From an uncultured Anaerosolibacter sp. (GTDB lineage Bacteria; Bacillota_A; Clostridia; Peptostreptococcales; Thermotaleaceae): DNA of 60,935 nucleotides. The translations under genes were made by a program, and so were the position numbers. The stretch covers positions 1-60,935 of the forward strand of contig CALECF010000011.1 of the NCBI GenBank assembly GCA_937948705.1, written 5' to 3'. The notes under the pieces were generated by a model that was given only the letters and a program-made list of their open reading frames with translations, had not been told where the DNA came from and searched no databases. Positions 34,409-43,254 of the stretch are shown piece by piece; the first letter of the stretch is position 1, and the number at the start of each line of letters is the position of its first letter.

Positions 34409-35146
34409 CTATTTCATTTCAAATCCTTTGGTTCTTAGAAATTCTTTCATATGGGGTCTTGTTTCAGTTTGCATTTTTTCAGCCATCTGTTGCGTCCATG
34501 AATCACTTCTCTTGCCCTTGGTTCGCTCTATATAATAGTCACTGATGATCTTGTCGTATTCTCCAATCTCCTTTAGACCATTTTTAACATCATATACCTC
34601 TTCCATATAAATCGCCTCTAGTGGCAATCGCGGCTTACTACCGGGATCTTGTGCTGGATATCCTAAGCAAATACCAAACACAGGGTATACATAGGCTGGG
34701 AGCTTAAGTAGTTTGCTGACCTCCTCAGGATTGTTTCTAATCCCGCCGATATAAACACCTCCTAGTCCAAGGGATTCCGCTGCTAACATGGCATTTTGAG
34801 CAGCTAAAGATGCATCTACCGTAGCCATGATGAAAGATTCCGTATATTCTCCAACCATTTTTGTTTTATGCATGGTACACGCCATTTGTAAACGATTCAG
34901 ATCTGCGCAAAACACTAAAAAAACGGGACATGCCTCAATGTAGGACTGCTCCCCGCAAAGCCGAGCAAGCTCCCTCTTATTTTCCTGAGCTTTAATACCA
35001 ATAATCGAGTATGCCTGGACAAAAGAAGAACTAGAAGCCCACTGGGCCGACTCAATAATCTCTTTCATTAAATGTGCATCAATCTCTTGATCCGTAAACT
35101 TCCGGATGGATCGATGGGATTTTATCAGTTGAATCATATCATTCAT
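34409..35146 (-). CDS. NfsA-like NAD(P)H-dependent FMN nitroreductase
   Basis: A 245-residue nitroreductase-fold flavoprotein closest to the NfsA/FRP group: H-R-S-I-R-K-F-T near the start, the S-S-S-F-V-Q-A-Y-S FMN loop, A-L-A-A-Q-N-A-M-L-A-A-E-S-L-G-L-G-G-V-Y-I-G-G-I-R-N and the C-terminal G-Y-P motif. It could reduce quinones, nitro compounds or flavin; the natural substrate is not known. A very good promoter with an interleaved inverted repeat lies just upstream, suggesting tight repression. Confidence 0.9.
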   Translation of the reverse strand: MNDMIQLIKSHRSIRKFTDQEIDAHLMKEIIESAQWASSSSFVQAYSIIGIKAQENKRELARLCGEQSYIEACPVFLVFCADLNRLQMACTMHKTKMVGEYTESFIMATVDASLAAQNAMLAAESLGLGGVYIGGIRNNPEEVSKLLKLPAYVYPVFGICLGYPAQDPGSKPRLPLEAIYMEEVYDVKNGLKEIGEYDKIISDYYIERTKGKRSDSWTQQMAEKMQTETRPHMKEFLRTKGFEMK

Positions 35147-35162
35147 TATTTTTCCTCCTTAC

Positions 35163-35209
35163 TTACAATCGATTATGTACATTATAAACGATTGTAAAAT
35201 AAAGTTCAA
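35163..35209 (-). promoter_or_regulatory. Promoter and candidate operator of the nitroreductase gene
   Basis: On the minus strand TTGAAC (35204-35209) and TATAAT (35181-35186) are separated by 17 bases, a near-consensus sigma A promoter. A perfect 9-bp inverted repeat, TTACAATCG (35163-35171) with CGATTGTAA (35189-35197), has one arm in the promoter spacer and the other at the start region. That layout suits a repressor site. Confidence 0.65.
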
Positions 35210-35235
35210 AGGAAGATGATATATTCTTCCTTCTT

Positions 35236-35955
35236 CTAATGTTTTATAACAGATGGGTTTTTAAAAATATCTTTATAGAACATGACCATACATCCAGCTG
35301 TTGTTCTCTCAGCCAAAGGTAATGTACATCTAGCTGTTCGATAATATCTTTGCTCGCTTTCCTTGATTACCCTGAATTTTTTATATACCTTCATCGCCAC
35401 CCTTGCATTGAAACGAATATATTCATGAATCGTATCAAATAGGACGCTGCCCTTCTCCGCCCTGAAGTCTCTTACATAACGATAGGTACGCTTTACAAAG
35501 GTTTCATATTGTTTATGGTTATCCAATAACCTGATATTGGCATGCTGAGGAATGGTCATATCTTGAACAAGATGGGTAGCTGCACCAAAGTAAAACATGG
35601 CTTTATCAAATTCTCCGATATGCCAAAGGGCTAGTGCCCTCTCATAATACTCTTTCCCTGAATCAGCAGCATTGCCCCTGCCATACAGTCCTTTTTTCGT
35701 GTGGGGATTATAGAAATGCCCGCTGCTTTTAAAGTCCTGATCTGCCCAATAGGTTCCATCATTGATGGGCATGATATGGTTTCTAAAAAAATTGTATTCT
35801 TCGTGATAACCATCATTCTTTAAAACCTCTAATGCTTGAACATTAATATATTTGTGTACCTTACAGTGGGTGCGAATCACTGCCTTTTTAAAAGGATTCA
35901 ACACTGTAAAAGCAGCTTGAAGAAAATTACCGTAGGTAGATTCCAGAATACGCAT
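35236..35955 (-). CDS. Zinc-dependent phospholipase C family protein, no signal peptide
   Basis: A 239-residue protein of the zinc-dependent phospholipase C/alpha-toxin fold. Visible metal-binding segments are T-H-C-K-V-H-K-Y-I-N near the start, W-A-D-Q-D-F-K-S-S-G-H-F-Y-N-P and A-T-H-L-V-Q-D-M-T-I-P-Q-H-A-N, which hold most of the His/Asp ligands of the family. Known toxins are secreted, but this one has no export signal, so it may act on internal phosphoesters or be unrelated to lipids. The start at 35955 is preferred for its AGGGTGA site. Confidence 0.8.
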   Translation of the reverse strand: MRILESTYGNFLQAAFTVLNPFKKAVIRTHCKVHKYINVQALEVLKNDGYHEEYNFFRNHIMPINDGTYWADQDFKSSGHFYNPHTKKGLYGRGNAADSGKEYYERALALWHIGEFDKAMFYFGAATHLVQDMTIPQHANIRLLDNHKQYETFVKRTYRYVRDFRAEKGSVLFDTIHEYIRFNARVAMKVYKKFRVIKESEQRYYRTARCTLPLAERTTAGCMVMFYKDIFKNPSVIKH

Positions 35956-36003
35956 ATAATCACCCTTCATTTCATTTTATTACTTTTAGTATCCCTCGTT
36001 CCC

Positions 36004-36058
36004 TTTATAATAGCCAAAAAACTTCTACATGGAGTAGAAGTTTTTTGGCTATTATAAA
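36004..36058 (-). terminator. Very long terminator hairpin after the AhpD-like gene
   Basis: Perfect 25-bp arms (36004-36028 with 36034-36058) with a 5-base loop lie between the selenoprotein gene and the phospholipase C family gene. An internal T6 run is part of the stem. Confidence 0.8.
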
Positions 36059-36089
36059 GAATATTATTTATGTATTTATTGAAAATATA

Positions 36090-36620
36090 TTACTTTGTAA
36101 CATCTACATTTAAAGCATTATTGAAACGATTAAAATAGTTGAAGGTACCAATCACACATGCGATTTCAACAATCTCACCTTCATCAAAATGTGATCGTAA
36201 TCGATTCCATAGATCATCACTCACATGATTTGAATCCTTAGACATTATCTCCGCGAATTCTACGGCCACCAATTCCCTATCCGTAAAAAGATCTGGGTTG
36301 TCCTCCTTGTCTGCCATCGCGTAGATTGCATCCTCAGATACACCGAACTGTTTTGCCAAAACAGTATGAGATGCCAGTCAGTACTCGCATTGATTTAATT
36401 GGGATACTCTCACTGCCACCATTTCCTTTAGTCGTATGTCTACCGTCCCTGTGTTTAGTACAGTTGAAAAATGCTTGAATGCAGTCTTCAAAAGTTCTGG
36501 TCTATGGGCAAGTGTTCTAAACATATTTGGTACATTTCCCCTTTGCTTCATAAAAGCATCGAAGATCTCTTTGCTCTCGTCATCAACTTCCTGGGGTGTT
36601 AACGGCTTGATTCTTGCCAT
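36090..36620 (-). CDS. AhpD-like selenoprotein (carboxymuconolactone decarboxylase family), TGA decoded as Sec
   Basis: Two open frames separated only by an in-frame TGA at 36378-36380 join into one 176-residue protein of the AhpD/CMD family. The site reads Asn-Gln-Cys78-Glu-Tyr-Sec81-x3-His, where relatives have C-x-x-C-x3-H, so Sec replaces the resolving Cys. Both halves match the family without other defects (F-R-T-L-A-H-R-P-E-L-L; E-I-A-C-V-I-G-T-F-N-Y-F-N-R-F-N-N-A). A perfect 8-bp hairpin follows at the SECIS distance. ATG 36620 has AAGGAGG 9 bases upstream. It is probably a peroxidase or thiol oxidoreductase. Its promoter is near consensus. Confidence 0.9.
36347..36365 (-). promoter_or_regulatory. 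Bacterial SECIS hairpin of the AhpD-like gene
   Basis: ACTGTTTT and AAAACAGT form a perfect 8-bp stem with loop GGC. Twelve bases separate the UGA from the stem, which puts the loop about 20 bases downstream of the UGA. This is the spacing and G-starting loop expected of bacterial SECIS elements bound by SelB. Confidence 0.8.
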
Positions 36621-36690
36621 TGGAAATCCCTCCTTCATTTATGTCCTATTCCTATAAGCTCTTCACTATATGAAGTTTTTTATTATTTTT

Positions 36691-36719
36691 ATCATCTCAT
36701 ATCCCTACATACCTGTCAA
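36691..36719 (-). promoter_or_regulatory. Promoter of the AhpD-like selenoprotein gene
   Basis: TTGACA (36714-36719) and GATGAT (36691-36696) are 17 bases apart on the minus strand, about 70 bases before the start codon. The -35 is consensus; the -10 has one mismatch. Confidence 0.5.
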
Positions 36720-36960
36720 TTTTATGATTTCCATATTTAGTTTATCATAGCAGTTATTCATACAGACAGAATAATCCAGTGAAAATGGTGATAATATATG
36801 ACTAGGTTTCAAGCATACCTGTATTTTTTTGGTTATTATTTCGTTATTTAGACTCTCAGCCCTTGATTTCGGTCAGAATCGGTGGTTTCTTCAATTTACA
36901 ATCAATAAACAATTGAATATAATAGTATTATTACATAAACATATAAGGGAGATGCATATA
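36720..36960. other. Divergent intergenic region
   Basis: This AT-rich region separates the AhpD-like gene from the GNAT gene and should hold the latter's promoter. A frame open toward the GNAT gene lacks a ribosome binding site and family similarity upstream of 36961, so I treat it as untranslated. No repeat or RNA is evident. Confidence 0.45.
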
Positions 36961-37455
36961 TTGGAGCTCAAACGAATTCAACATGTTACCTATCGTGAAA
37001 CAGAAGATATCTATCATCGACTGACAAAGATATCCGCCTATACCCCCAGATTTGGTGAAGTTTATACCTTTTATAAATATTTGGTTGCAGTTTTAGAGGA
37101 AGGTTCACGGTATTTTTATATCATGGATGAGAAAATCACCATCGGTATCTGTTTTCTAAAGAACATCAATCGCACCGATAAAAAGTGCCAGATGGATGTT
37201 TATCTCTTTGATCGTGAAAACATAGGGAAAGGATATGGAGGCTTTGCCATCAGATCCCTATTGTCCATCGCATTTCAAGAATTACGGCTTCACAGTGTGA
37301 TCTCCTTTGTCCATTCTAACAACGAGAGATCCGTTGGGGCCCTAACTAGTATTGGTTTTAAAGAGGCTGGCCGACTCAAAGAAAGCATATTTAGAAACAA
37401 TGAATTTTATGATGAAATCTTATTCCAAATCATGGAATCTGATTTCATTCAATAG
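36961..37455 (+). CDS. GNAT family N-acetyltransferase
   Basis: A 164-residue acetyltransferase with the RimJ/RimL-like layout: D-V-Y-L-F-D-R-E-N-I-G-K-G-Y-G-G-F-A-I binds acetyl-CoA, and S-F-V-H-S-N-N-E-R-S-V-G-A-L-T-S-I-G-F-K-E-A-G-R-L is the conserved C-terminal half. The substrate is unknown. The TTG at 36961 is preferred because AAGGGAG lies 9 bases upstream; an ATG three codons earlier abuts that site. It is followed within 5 bases by the SanA-like gene, so they form an operon. Confidence 0.85.
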   Translation: MELKRIQHVTYRETEDIYHRLTKISAYTPRFGEVYTFYKYLVAVLEEGSRYFYIMDEKITIGICFLKNINRTDKKCQMDVYLFDRENIGKGYGGFAIRSLLSIAFQELRLHSVISFVHSNNERSVGALTSIGFKEAGRLKESIFRNNEFYDEILFQIMESDFIQ

Positions 37456-37459
37456 CGAT

Positions 37460-38041
37460 ATGGAAAAGAGATTAAAAATGCTTATTATTTTAATCATTGC
37501 TTTCTCAATCACTGTTTTCGTCATCATAGAAGCAAAAATCCTATACACGGCTTCCTATGAGAAACCACAACCCTCCGATGTAATCATTATTTTAGGTGCC
37601 CATCTATGGGGAGATCAACCAAGTCCGCTGCTTAGATACCGCTTAGACCAGGGCATTGCCCTCTACCGCCAAGGATATGGAAATTATTTTATCGTCAGTG
37701 GCGCTCAAGGCGATGATGAATTGACAACAGAGGCCTACGCCATGGCCACATATTTAGAGCGCCATAACATTCCAAAGGACATCATCTACCTAGAGGAGAA
37801 CTCTTATAGCACTTATGAAAACATTAAATATAGTAAGGAAATCATGGATCGTGAAAATTTTAAAACCGCCATCATCGTAACCAATACCTTTCATCTTTAC
37901 AGAGCCTTGGAAATCGGAAATCACTTTTCTATTCCCGTCAGTGGTGCACCGGCAAAAATGCATCCCGTTCTTCTCACCAAGGTAAAATATTATACCCGAG
38001 AATTTTTTGCGATCATAAAGTTTCTTATTGTCAAAAACTAA
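37460..38041 (+). CDS. SanA/YdcF family membrane protein (DUF218)
   Basis: A 193-residue protein with one N-terminal membrane segment (L-I-I-L-I-I-A-F-S-I-T-V-F-V-I-I) and a DUF218 domain: D-V-I-I-I-L-G-A-H-L, R-Y-R-L-D-Q-G-I-A-L-Y, I-V-S-G-A-Q-G-D-D-E and E-N-S-Y-S-T-Y-E-N. Relatives (SanA, YdcF) affect envelope barrier function and drug tolerance; the enzyme activity is not known. The start at 37460 lies 4 bases after the GNAT stop; an ATG at 37478 is the alternative. Confidence 0.82.
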   Translation: MEKRLKMLIILIIAFSITVFVIIEAKILYTASYEKPQPSDVIIILGAHLWGDQPSPLLRYRLDQGIALYRQGYGNYFIVSGAQGDDELTTEAYAMATYLERHNIPKDIIYLEENSYSTYENIKYSKEIMDRENFKTAIIVTNTFHLYRALEIGNHFSIPVSGAPAKMHPVLLTKVKYYTREFFAIIKFLIVKN

Positions 38042-38072
38042 AAACCAGCATTTTTGCTGGTTTTTAGTTTTT
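38033..38072 (+). terminator. Terminator of the GNAT-SanA operon
   Basis: A perfect 18-bp stem (AAAAACTAAAAACCAGCA) with a 4-base loop overlaps the stop codon and ends in a T run. Confidence 0.85.
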
Positions 38073-38089
38073 AACATCCTTAAATCATA

Positions 38090-38113
38090 AACGGGCGGGG
38101 AGACCCTGCCCGT
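38090..38113 (-). terminator. Hairpin after pgi
   Basis: ACGGGC and GCCCGT enclose a further GGG/CCC pairing, 17 bases beyond the pgi stop. The T run on the minus strand is short. Confidence 0.6.
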
Positions 38114-38129
38114 CTATTCCATGACTGTA

Positions 38130-39473
38130 CTATTTTAGTCTCTCATTTAATGCCTTGCCTAATGCCTCATACCCAGGCTTTCCTAATAGGGCAAACATAT
38201 TTCTCTTATATTCCTCTACGCCAGGCTGATCAAAAGGATTCACTCCTAAAAGGTACCCACTCATGCCACATGCCTTTTCAAAAAAATAAATCAGTTTGCC
38301 GAAATAATAAGGATTTGCTTCTGGTAAATCAATGACTAGATTTGGTACATCCCCATCAGTATGGGCGAGCATCGTGCCTTCAAAGGCATGGTGGTTTACT
38401 TGGCTTAAGGATTTTCCTGCCAAGAAGTTCAAACCGTCTAAGTTTTGCTCATCTTCTGGAATGATAATATCCTCTTTGGATGACACTATCGTAATTGTCG
38501 TTTCAAAAATATTCCTTCTGCCATCTTGAAGTAGTTGACCCATTGAATGTAAATCAGTAGAAAATTCCACGGACGCAGGGAAGATACCCTTTCCATCCTT
38601 ACCTTCACTCTCGCCATATAGTTGTTTCCACCATTCGGCCACATAACGGAGAGAGGGTTCATAGCTGGCCAATACTTCAATCTCCTTTCCTTTTCCGTAA
38701 AGGATGTTCCTTAGCACTGCATATTGATAGCAAGGGTTTTGAAACAAATCATCTATACCATATGCTTCATAGGCATCTTTGGCTCCACCTATAATTTGTT
38801 CAATATCGATTCCTGCTACTGCAATAGGAAGTAGTCCCACCGCAGTGAGAATTGAATATCTACCTCCCACATCATCGGGAATGACAAAGGTTTCATATCC
38901 TTTTTCTGTTGCCAGCTGACGCAAAGCGCCTTTTTGAGCATCGGTCACAGCATAAATACGCTCTGCAGCTTCTTCTTCTCCATATCTTTTCTCCATATAG
39001 GTTCTTAATAAACGAAAAGCAATGGCAGGCTCTGTGGTAGTTCCAGACTTGGAGATCACGCATAGGCTGACTTCCTTGTTCTTTAATACCTCCATTAAAT
39101 GATTATAATATGTACCGCTTAAATTATGACCTAAAAAGTAGATTTCTGGTGTCGTTCTCTCTTCCTTTGACAGCACATTATGAAAGGTGTGACCCAACAT
39201 CTCGATGGCTGCTTTTGCGCCTGCATAAGAACCCCCAATGCCAATCACAATAAATGCATCAGAGCATTTTTGTATTTTTGAGGCTGCCGCAAGAACTCTA
39301 TCAAATTCTTCCTTATCATAGTTTAGTGGATAGTCCACCCAGCCTAAAAAATCATTTCCTGCCCCCGTTTTATCGTGGAGCGCTCCATGACATTGTTTTA
39401 CCTTATCCTGGTAATAGTTCATTTCATGTTCTTTTATATTGGCATTATCATACCGAAATCGAATTTCCTTCAT
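38130..39473 (-). CDS. pgi: Glucose-6-phosphate isomerase
   Basis: A 447-residue isomerase converting glucose 6-phosphate to fructose 6-phosphate. The family signatures are present: [13 protein letters not shown], the [12 protein letters not shown] sugar-phosphate-binding loop, and [14 protein letters not shown]. The size matches the shorter Firmicutes Pgi. AGGAG precedes the ATG. The ROK glucokinase gene lies 130 bases upstream in the same direction, so together they cover entry of glucose into glycolysis, although a terminator-less gap leaves operon status open. Confidence 0.95.
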   Translation of the reverse strand: MKEIRFRYDNANIKEHEMNYYQDKVKQCHGALHDKTGAGNDFLGWVDYPLNYDKEEFDRVLAAASKIQKCSDAFIVIGIGGSYAGAKAAIEMLGHTFHNVLSKEERTTPEIYFLGHNLSGTYYNHLMEVLKNKEVSLCVISKSGTTTEPAIAFRLLRTYMEKRYGEEEAAERIYAVTDAQKGALRQLATEKGYETFVIPDDVGGRYSILTAVGLLPIAVAGIDIEQIIGGAKDAYEAYGIDDLFQNPCYQYAVLRNILYGKGKEIEVLASYEPSLRYVAEWWKQLYGESEGKDGKGIFPASVEFSTDLHSMGQLLQDGRRNIFETTITIVSSKEDIIIPEDEQNLDGLNFLAGKSLSQVNHHAFEGTMLAHTDGDVPNLVIDLPEANPYYFGKLIYFFEKACGMSGYLLGVNPFDQPGVEEYKRNMFALLGKPGYEALGKALNERLK

Positions 39474-39605
39474 CTGCTTCTCCTCCTAGCCTTTTAAGTT
39501 TTTCAAAAATAGATATAGTCAATTGTCATTCTACCCACAGCAAAAAATCTTACCTAGGGCTCTTACATCAGAAAGATCCTTGGCTGACGCCAAGATAATA
39601 GGTAC

Positions 39606-40559
39606 TTACAAAATATTTTCACCTATAAATGCGGCTCCGACGATACCTGCCTCATTGCCCAATTGGGCTAGAACAATATCTCCATAGCGAATTTCTTTAC
39701 AGAGTACTAATTTGCGAACGGCTTCATCTACCTTGTTGATGAAATAGTCCCCAGCTTTTGATACCCCTCCCCCAATGACAACACGGTCTGGGTCTAAACT
39801 ATTCATGATATTTACAATCCCAATGGATAAATATTTAATCATTCTATTCACTGCTTCAGTCCCCAGGGGGTCTCCCCCTTTGGCAGCATCAAAGATCATC
39901 TTGGCATCAATATCTTTTAAGTTGCCATTGGCCATTCTCAATATATTTGTATCCCCATAGCCCTCTTCGATTCTTTTCTTTGTATATCGGATCAGAGCCG
40001 TTGCAGAGGCTAGGGTTTCGAAGCAACCATTGGCACCACAATTACAGTTATAGAAATTTTCTCCTATAATCATATGCCCAAACTCAGAACCAGCACTATG
40101 ACTTCCACTATATATTTTATGATTGATAATAATACCACTACCAATTCCAGTCCCAATAGTTAGGAACACTGAATTTTTTACACCTTTGGTAGACCCTGTC
40201 ACATACTCTGCCAGGGCAGCTACGGTGGCGTCATTTTCAACATAAACAGGTTTACCAAAATGTTTAGAAATCTCCTCGCCTAAGGGAATATCATACCAGG
40301 ATAGATTGGTGCAATAAATAACCTTACCCGTATGAGCCTCTGCAATTCCAGGTACACCGATTCCAATAGATTTTATTTCCCCCACACCGATATTCTCACA
40401 ATCCATGGCATCCTCTATCTGTTCAATCATATCACGAATAATCAACTGAAAATCCCTGCCAGCATATGTAGGTCTTGAATTTTGATAAACTATCTTTCCT
40501 TCTAGGTTGACAACCCCTACTTTAATGTTTGTTCCTCCCAAATCTACACCGATGAGCAT
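39606..40559 (-). CDS. glcK: ROK family glucokinase
   Basis: A 317-residue sugar kinase. The phosphate-binding D-L-G-G-T-N is at residues 5-10, the ROK zinc site is visible as C-N-C-G-A-N-G-C-F-E-T near 176, with H-x-x-x in S-E-F-G-H-M-I, and the substrate loop includes V-E-N-D-A-T-V-A-A-L-A-E. It matches Firmicutes GlcK, which phosphorylates glucose with ATP, more than ROK repressors, since no HTH precedes it. AGGAGG lies before the ATG. pgi follows downstream. Confidence 0.93.
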   Translation of the reverse strand: MLIGVDLGGTNIKVGVVNLEGKIVYQNSRPTYAGRDFQLIIRDMIEQIEDAMDCENIGVGEIKSIGIGVPGIAEAHTGKVIYCTNLSWYDIPLGEEISKHFGKPVYVENDATVAALAEYVTGSTKGVKNSVFLTIGTGIGSGIIINHKIYSGSHSAGSEFGHMIIGENFYNCNCGANGCFETLASATALIRYTKKRIEEGYGDTNILRMANGNLKDIDAKMIFDAAKGGDPLGTEAVNRMIKYLSIGIVNIMNSLDPDRVVIGGGVSKAGDYFINKVDEAVRKLVLCKEIRYGDIVLAQLGNEAGIVGAAFIGENIL

Positions 40560-40682
40560 GCTCGTTCCTCCTATCCCTTCAACAATTTACAAAATATTAT
40601 AATATATTATATCACATGGTAACACATAAGGACATACAGGTCACAAACTGTCCCGATAGCATCTTTATTGAGAGAAATATAA

Positions 40683-40704
40683 AGAGCAGGAATCTCCCTG
40701 CTCT
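40683..40704 (-). terminator. Terminator of the CoA-binding protein gene
   Basis: A perfect 8-bp stem AGAGCAGG/CCTGCTCT with a 6-base loop is followed by a T-rich stretch on the minus strand. Confidence 0.75.
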
Positions 40705-40711
40705 TCAATGG

Positions 40712-41089
40712 TTACATGCCTCTTCTGCCCAACTCGACAAGAACACATCCTAGATAATACTGTATCTCTTTTTCCTTACAGTAGGCAATAATCTCGTCAC
40801 TCTCTGCGCCAGGTTGAATAAATATCTTCTTTATACCCAGGGCAACCGCCTCTTTGACGATTTCCAAACCCGTATGGGGATTGATGCAAAGATCAATGAC
40901 GTCAATATCCTCTCCAATCTCTCCAAGGGAACGATATACTTCTGGACTTTGGCTTCTTGGATTCACTTGAAATACCTGATACTGATTCGTACTCAGCCTA
41001 TTCTTAATGATGTGGGCAAATTTCTGTGGATTTAACACATCACCTACAACTGCCCATTTCTTTTCATTTAACATTTCTTGGCCCAACAT
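40712..41089 (-). CDS. CoA-binding domain protein (YccU-like)
   Basis: A 125-residue Rossmann-fold protein of the YccU/CoA-binding family: W-A-V-V-G-D-V-L-N-P-Q-K-F at the start, Y-Q-V-F-Q-V-N-P-R and I-D-V-I-D-L-C-I-N-P, ending with Y-Y-L-G-C-V-L-V-E-L. Related proteins bind CoA or a nucleotide; the function is unknown. The second ATG (41089) is chosen because AGGAGG lies 7 bases upstream. It starts 24 bases after the 2-hydroxyacid dehydrogenase stop and may be cotranscribed with it and with the DEAD-box gene. Confidence 0.85.
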   Translation of the reverse strand: MLGQEMLNEKKWAVVGDVLNPQKFAHIIKNRLSTNQYQVFQVNPRSQSPEVYRSLGEIGEDIDVIDLCINPHTGLEIVKEAVALGIKKIFIQPGAESDEIIAYCKEKEIQYYLGCVLVELGRRGM

Positions 41090-41112
41090 AAACATACCTC
41101 CTATTTTTATCC

Positions 41113-42054
41113 CTAATATCCTTTTTCTAAATCCACCACATTCAAAAGTGCTTCTTCCTTCATATAACGTCTCAGGTTCTCAAGGATCAAAGCAAATCGT
41201 CGCTCATTTCTCATCTCAGAGATCCATGAGTTGTGGGGTGTTATGATGACATTCTCATAACCCCATAAAGGATGATTCTCTGGCAAGGGCTCCTCCTCAA
41301 AAACATCTAGAGCCGCACCCTTAAGCTTCCCATTATTTAAGCCTTTTATCAATGCAGCCTCATCCACAATACTCCCTCGGGATACATTGATAAAATACGC
41401 CCCATCCTTCATCCACCCAAAGGTTTGGCCATTGACGAGATGATGGGTTTTTTCCGTATAGGGAATCGTTAGGATAACAATATCGCATTCTTTGAGCATT
41501 TGTTCCATTTCGCCCATAGGATAGCAGCGTTGGAAAAAGGCAGTCCCTTTGCCTGATGTATTTAAGCCCAATATCCGTGTTCCAAAACCCTCAAGCCTTT
41601 TGGCAGCTTCTCCTGCAATGCTTCCCGTCCCAATAAAGCCTACGGTTTTCCCATAGAGTTCAAGGAGACTAGTATCCAAAGCCCATTTTTTCTGCTGCTG
41701 TAATCGATAGAGCCCACCACTATTCTTTAGCAGCTCTAAAGTCTTCATGACAATCCATTCTCCCATGGGAATACTATAACCACCCTTATTATTTGTCAGC
41801 GTAATTCCTGCGCCTTGAATATATCTAATAGGTGCTTGATCAATGCCTATACTGGACAGCTGAATCCATTTCAATTTATCCATTTTTTGAATATCTAATT
41901 GGGAAAATGGATTGTAACAAACAAGAATCTCTGCATCCTTTGTTTGATCATCTATCCGTACATCCTTTTCATGGACATAAACAACCTCATAACCCAAATC
42001 CTTTACACAATCCATTTTTTCTTTGCCGTAATCGTAGGTAAACAAAGCTTTCAT
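41113..42054 (-). CDS. D-isomer specific 2-hydroxyacid dehydrogenase family protein
   Basis: A 313-residue NAD(P)-dependent dehydrogenase related to phosphoglycerate dehydrogenase. The nucleotide-binding loop V-G-F-I-G-T-G-S-I-A-G-E lies near residue 135, the catalytic Arg is in N-V-S-R-G-S-I-V-D, a conserved Glu is in D-V-F-E-E-E-P-L-P and the catalytic His is in I-T-P-H-N-S-W. Its N-terminal domain is short and divergent, so the acid substrate cannot be named. The ATG at 42054 is preferred for its GGGGGAG site. It starts 25 bases after the DEAD-box gene stop. Confidence 0.87.
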   Translation of the reverse strand: MKALFTYDYGKEKMDCVKDLGYEVVYVHEKDVRIDDQTKDAEILVCYNPFSQLDIQKMDKLKWIQLSSIGIDQAPIRYIQGAGITLTNNKGGYSIPMGEWIVMKTLELLKNSGGLYRLQQQKKWALDTSLLELYGKTVGFIGTGSIAGEAAKRLEGFGTRILGLNTSGKGTAFFQRCYPMGEMEQMLKECDIVILTIPYTEKTHHLVNGQTFGWMKDGAYFINVSRGSIVDEAALIKGLNNGKLKGAALDVFEEEPLPENHPLWGYENVIITPHNSWISEMRNERRFALILENLRRYMKEEALLNVVDLEKGY

Positions 42055-42078
42055 TTCTTTCTCCCCCACCATATATCC

Positions 42079-43254
42079 TTATACTTCTGACTCCTTCTTC
42101 TTTCTTTGAATCACCTTATCCACAGAAACCAACTTACCATTGATGAGGGTCATTGGTTTCACTTGGATGTTCAATTCTTTCATCATTTTGTACATGATGA
42201 ATTTTTCACGATCCTTTATGACGTTAATCACGACACCCTCTCGGTGCATTCTTCCTGTTCGTCCCGCCCTATGGAGGTAATCAATTTTATTCAAAGGCAA
42301 ATCCATATTGAAAATATGGGATACATTTCTAAAATCCATTCCCCTCGTAAATAAGTCTGTAGTAATCAATAGCTTTAGTTTCCCTTTTTGAAAAGAGGCC
42401 AACAGATGTTGTCGATCTTGATTCTTCGTCCTGGTTTGAATCCCTCCAATGGAATAACCCTTTCCATGAAGATCCTTAACAAAACGATCCACGTTCTCAT
42501 TCTTATTAATAAAGATAAGGGCTTTGGATGGTTTAATCGTTTGTAACAATTCTTCAAGTGTTTCTGACTTCTTGGGAGCCTTACTCACAATATATTGATG
42601 TTCAATTTTACTAGGGATCGGCTGCGCCTCATCTAAATTAATATATAGGGGTTCCTTCATCAAGTGATGTAGAACTTCCTTTGCCGCTTTAGACATGGTA
42701 GCTGAAAAACTCAGTAGTTGTCGATCCTTTAATGTGCTCTGAATGACTGCATTTACTTTTTCACCCAAGCCCTGTTCTAAGATTTGATCAACTTCATCCA
42801 AGGCAATCATCTTGACCTCATGCATTTTTATTTTTTTTAGACCAATAATATGTACGAGTCTTCCTGGTGTTGCAATCAGCAGATGGGGCTTTTCTTTCAT
42901 CTTCTCCAATTGTCGTTCAATGTCCATCCCCTCTACGATGGACTGAATTCGAATTTCTGTACCTTTAATGACATCTTCTGCTTCCCGTTGTATTTGTAAA
43001 CTTAACTCTCGGCTTGGTGCCAGCACCAATACCTGTAGTTCTCTTTTTTCAGGGTCAATCTTTTCAATCATAGGCAATAAATAAGCCAAGGTCTTACCTG
43101 TCCCTGTTTTTGCCTTTCCAATCACATCTTTTCCCTCTAAAATTGACGGAATCGTTTTTTCCTGTATCTCACTAGGTTGTATGATATCCACTTTCTCTAA
43201 ATTCTTTGATATGAACTCCTGCAAGTTATAATCTTTAAATGTTTTCACAGACAT
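42079..43254 (-). CDS. DEAD-box RNA helicase (DEVD variant)
   Basis: A 391-residue ATP-dependent RNA helicase without extra C-terminal domain. Motifs in order: Q-x-S-E-I-Q near 30, A-K-T-G-T-G-K-T (motif I), A-P-S-R-E-L, T-P-G-R-L, L-D-E-V-D (motif II with Val in place of Ala), S-F-S-A-T, and H-R-A-G-R-T-G-R (motif VI). This length fits small cold-shock or ribosome-assembly helicases. It heads a probable operon with the hydroxyacid dehydrogenase and CoA-binding genes. Confidence 0.9.
   Translation of the reverse strand: MSVKTFKDYNLQEFISKNLEKVDIIQPSEIQEKTIPSILEGKDVIGKAKTGTGKTLAYLLPMIEKIDPEKRELQVLVLAPSRELSLQIQREAEDVIKGTEIRIQSIVEGMDIERQLEKMKEKPHLLIATPGRLVHIIGLKKIKMHEVKMIALDEVDQILEQGLGEKVNAVIQSTLKDRQLLSFSATMSKAAKEVLHHLMKEPLYINLDEAQPIPSKIEHQYIVSKAPKKSETLEELLQTIKPSKALIFINKNENVDRFVKDLHGKGYSIGGIQTRTKNQDRQHLLASFQKGKLKLLITTDLFTRGMDFRNVSHIFNMDLPLNKIDYLHRAGRTGRMHREGVVINVIKDREKFIMYKMMKELNIQVKPMTLINGKLVSVDKVIQRKKKESEV

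Noticed and set aside
36360..36380. Reading the AhpD-like gene as a pseudogene with a nonsense mutation
   Set aside because: The TGA falls exactly on a conserved catalytic Cys position, the rest is intact, and a SECIS-like hairpin follows.
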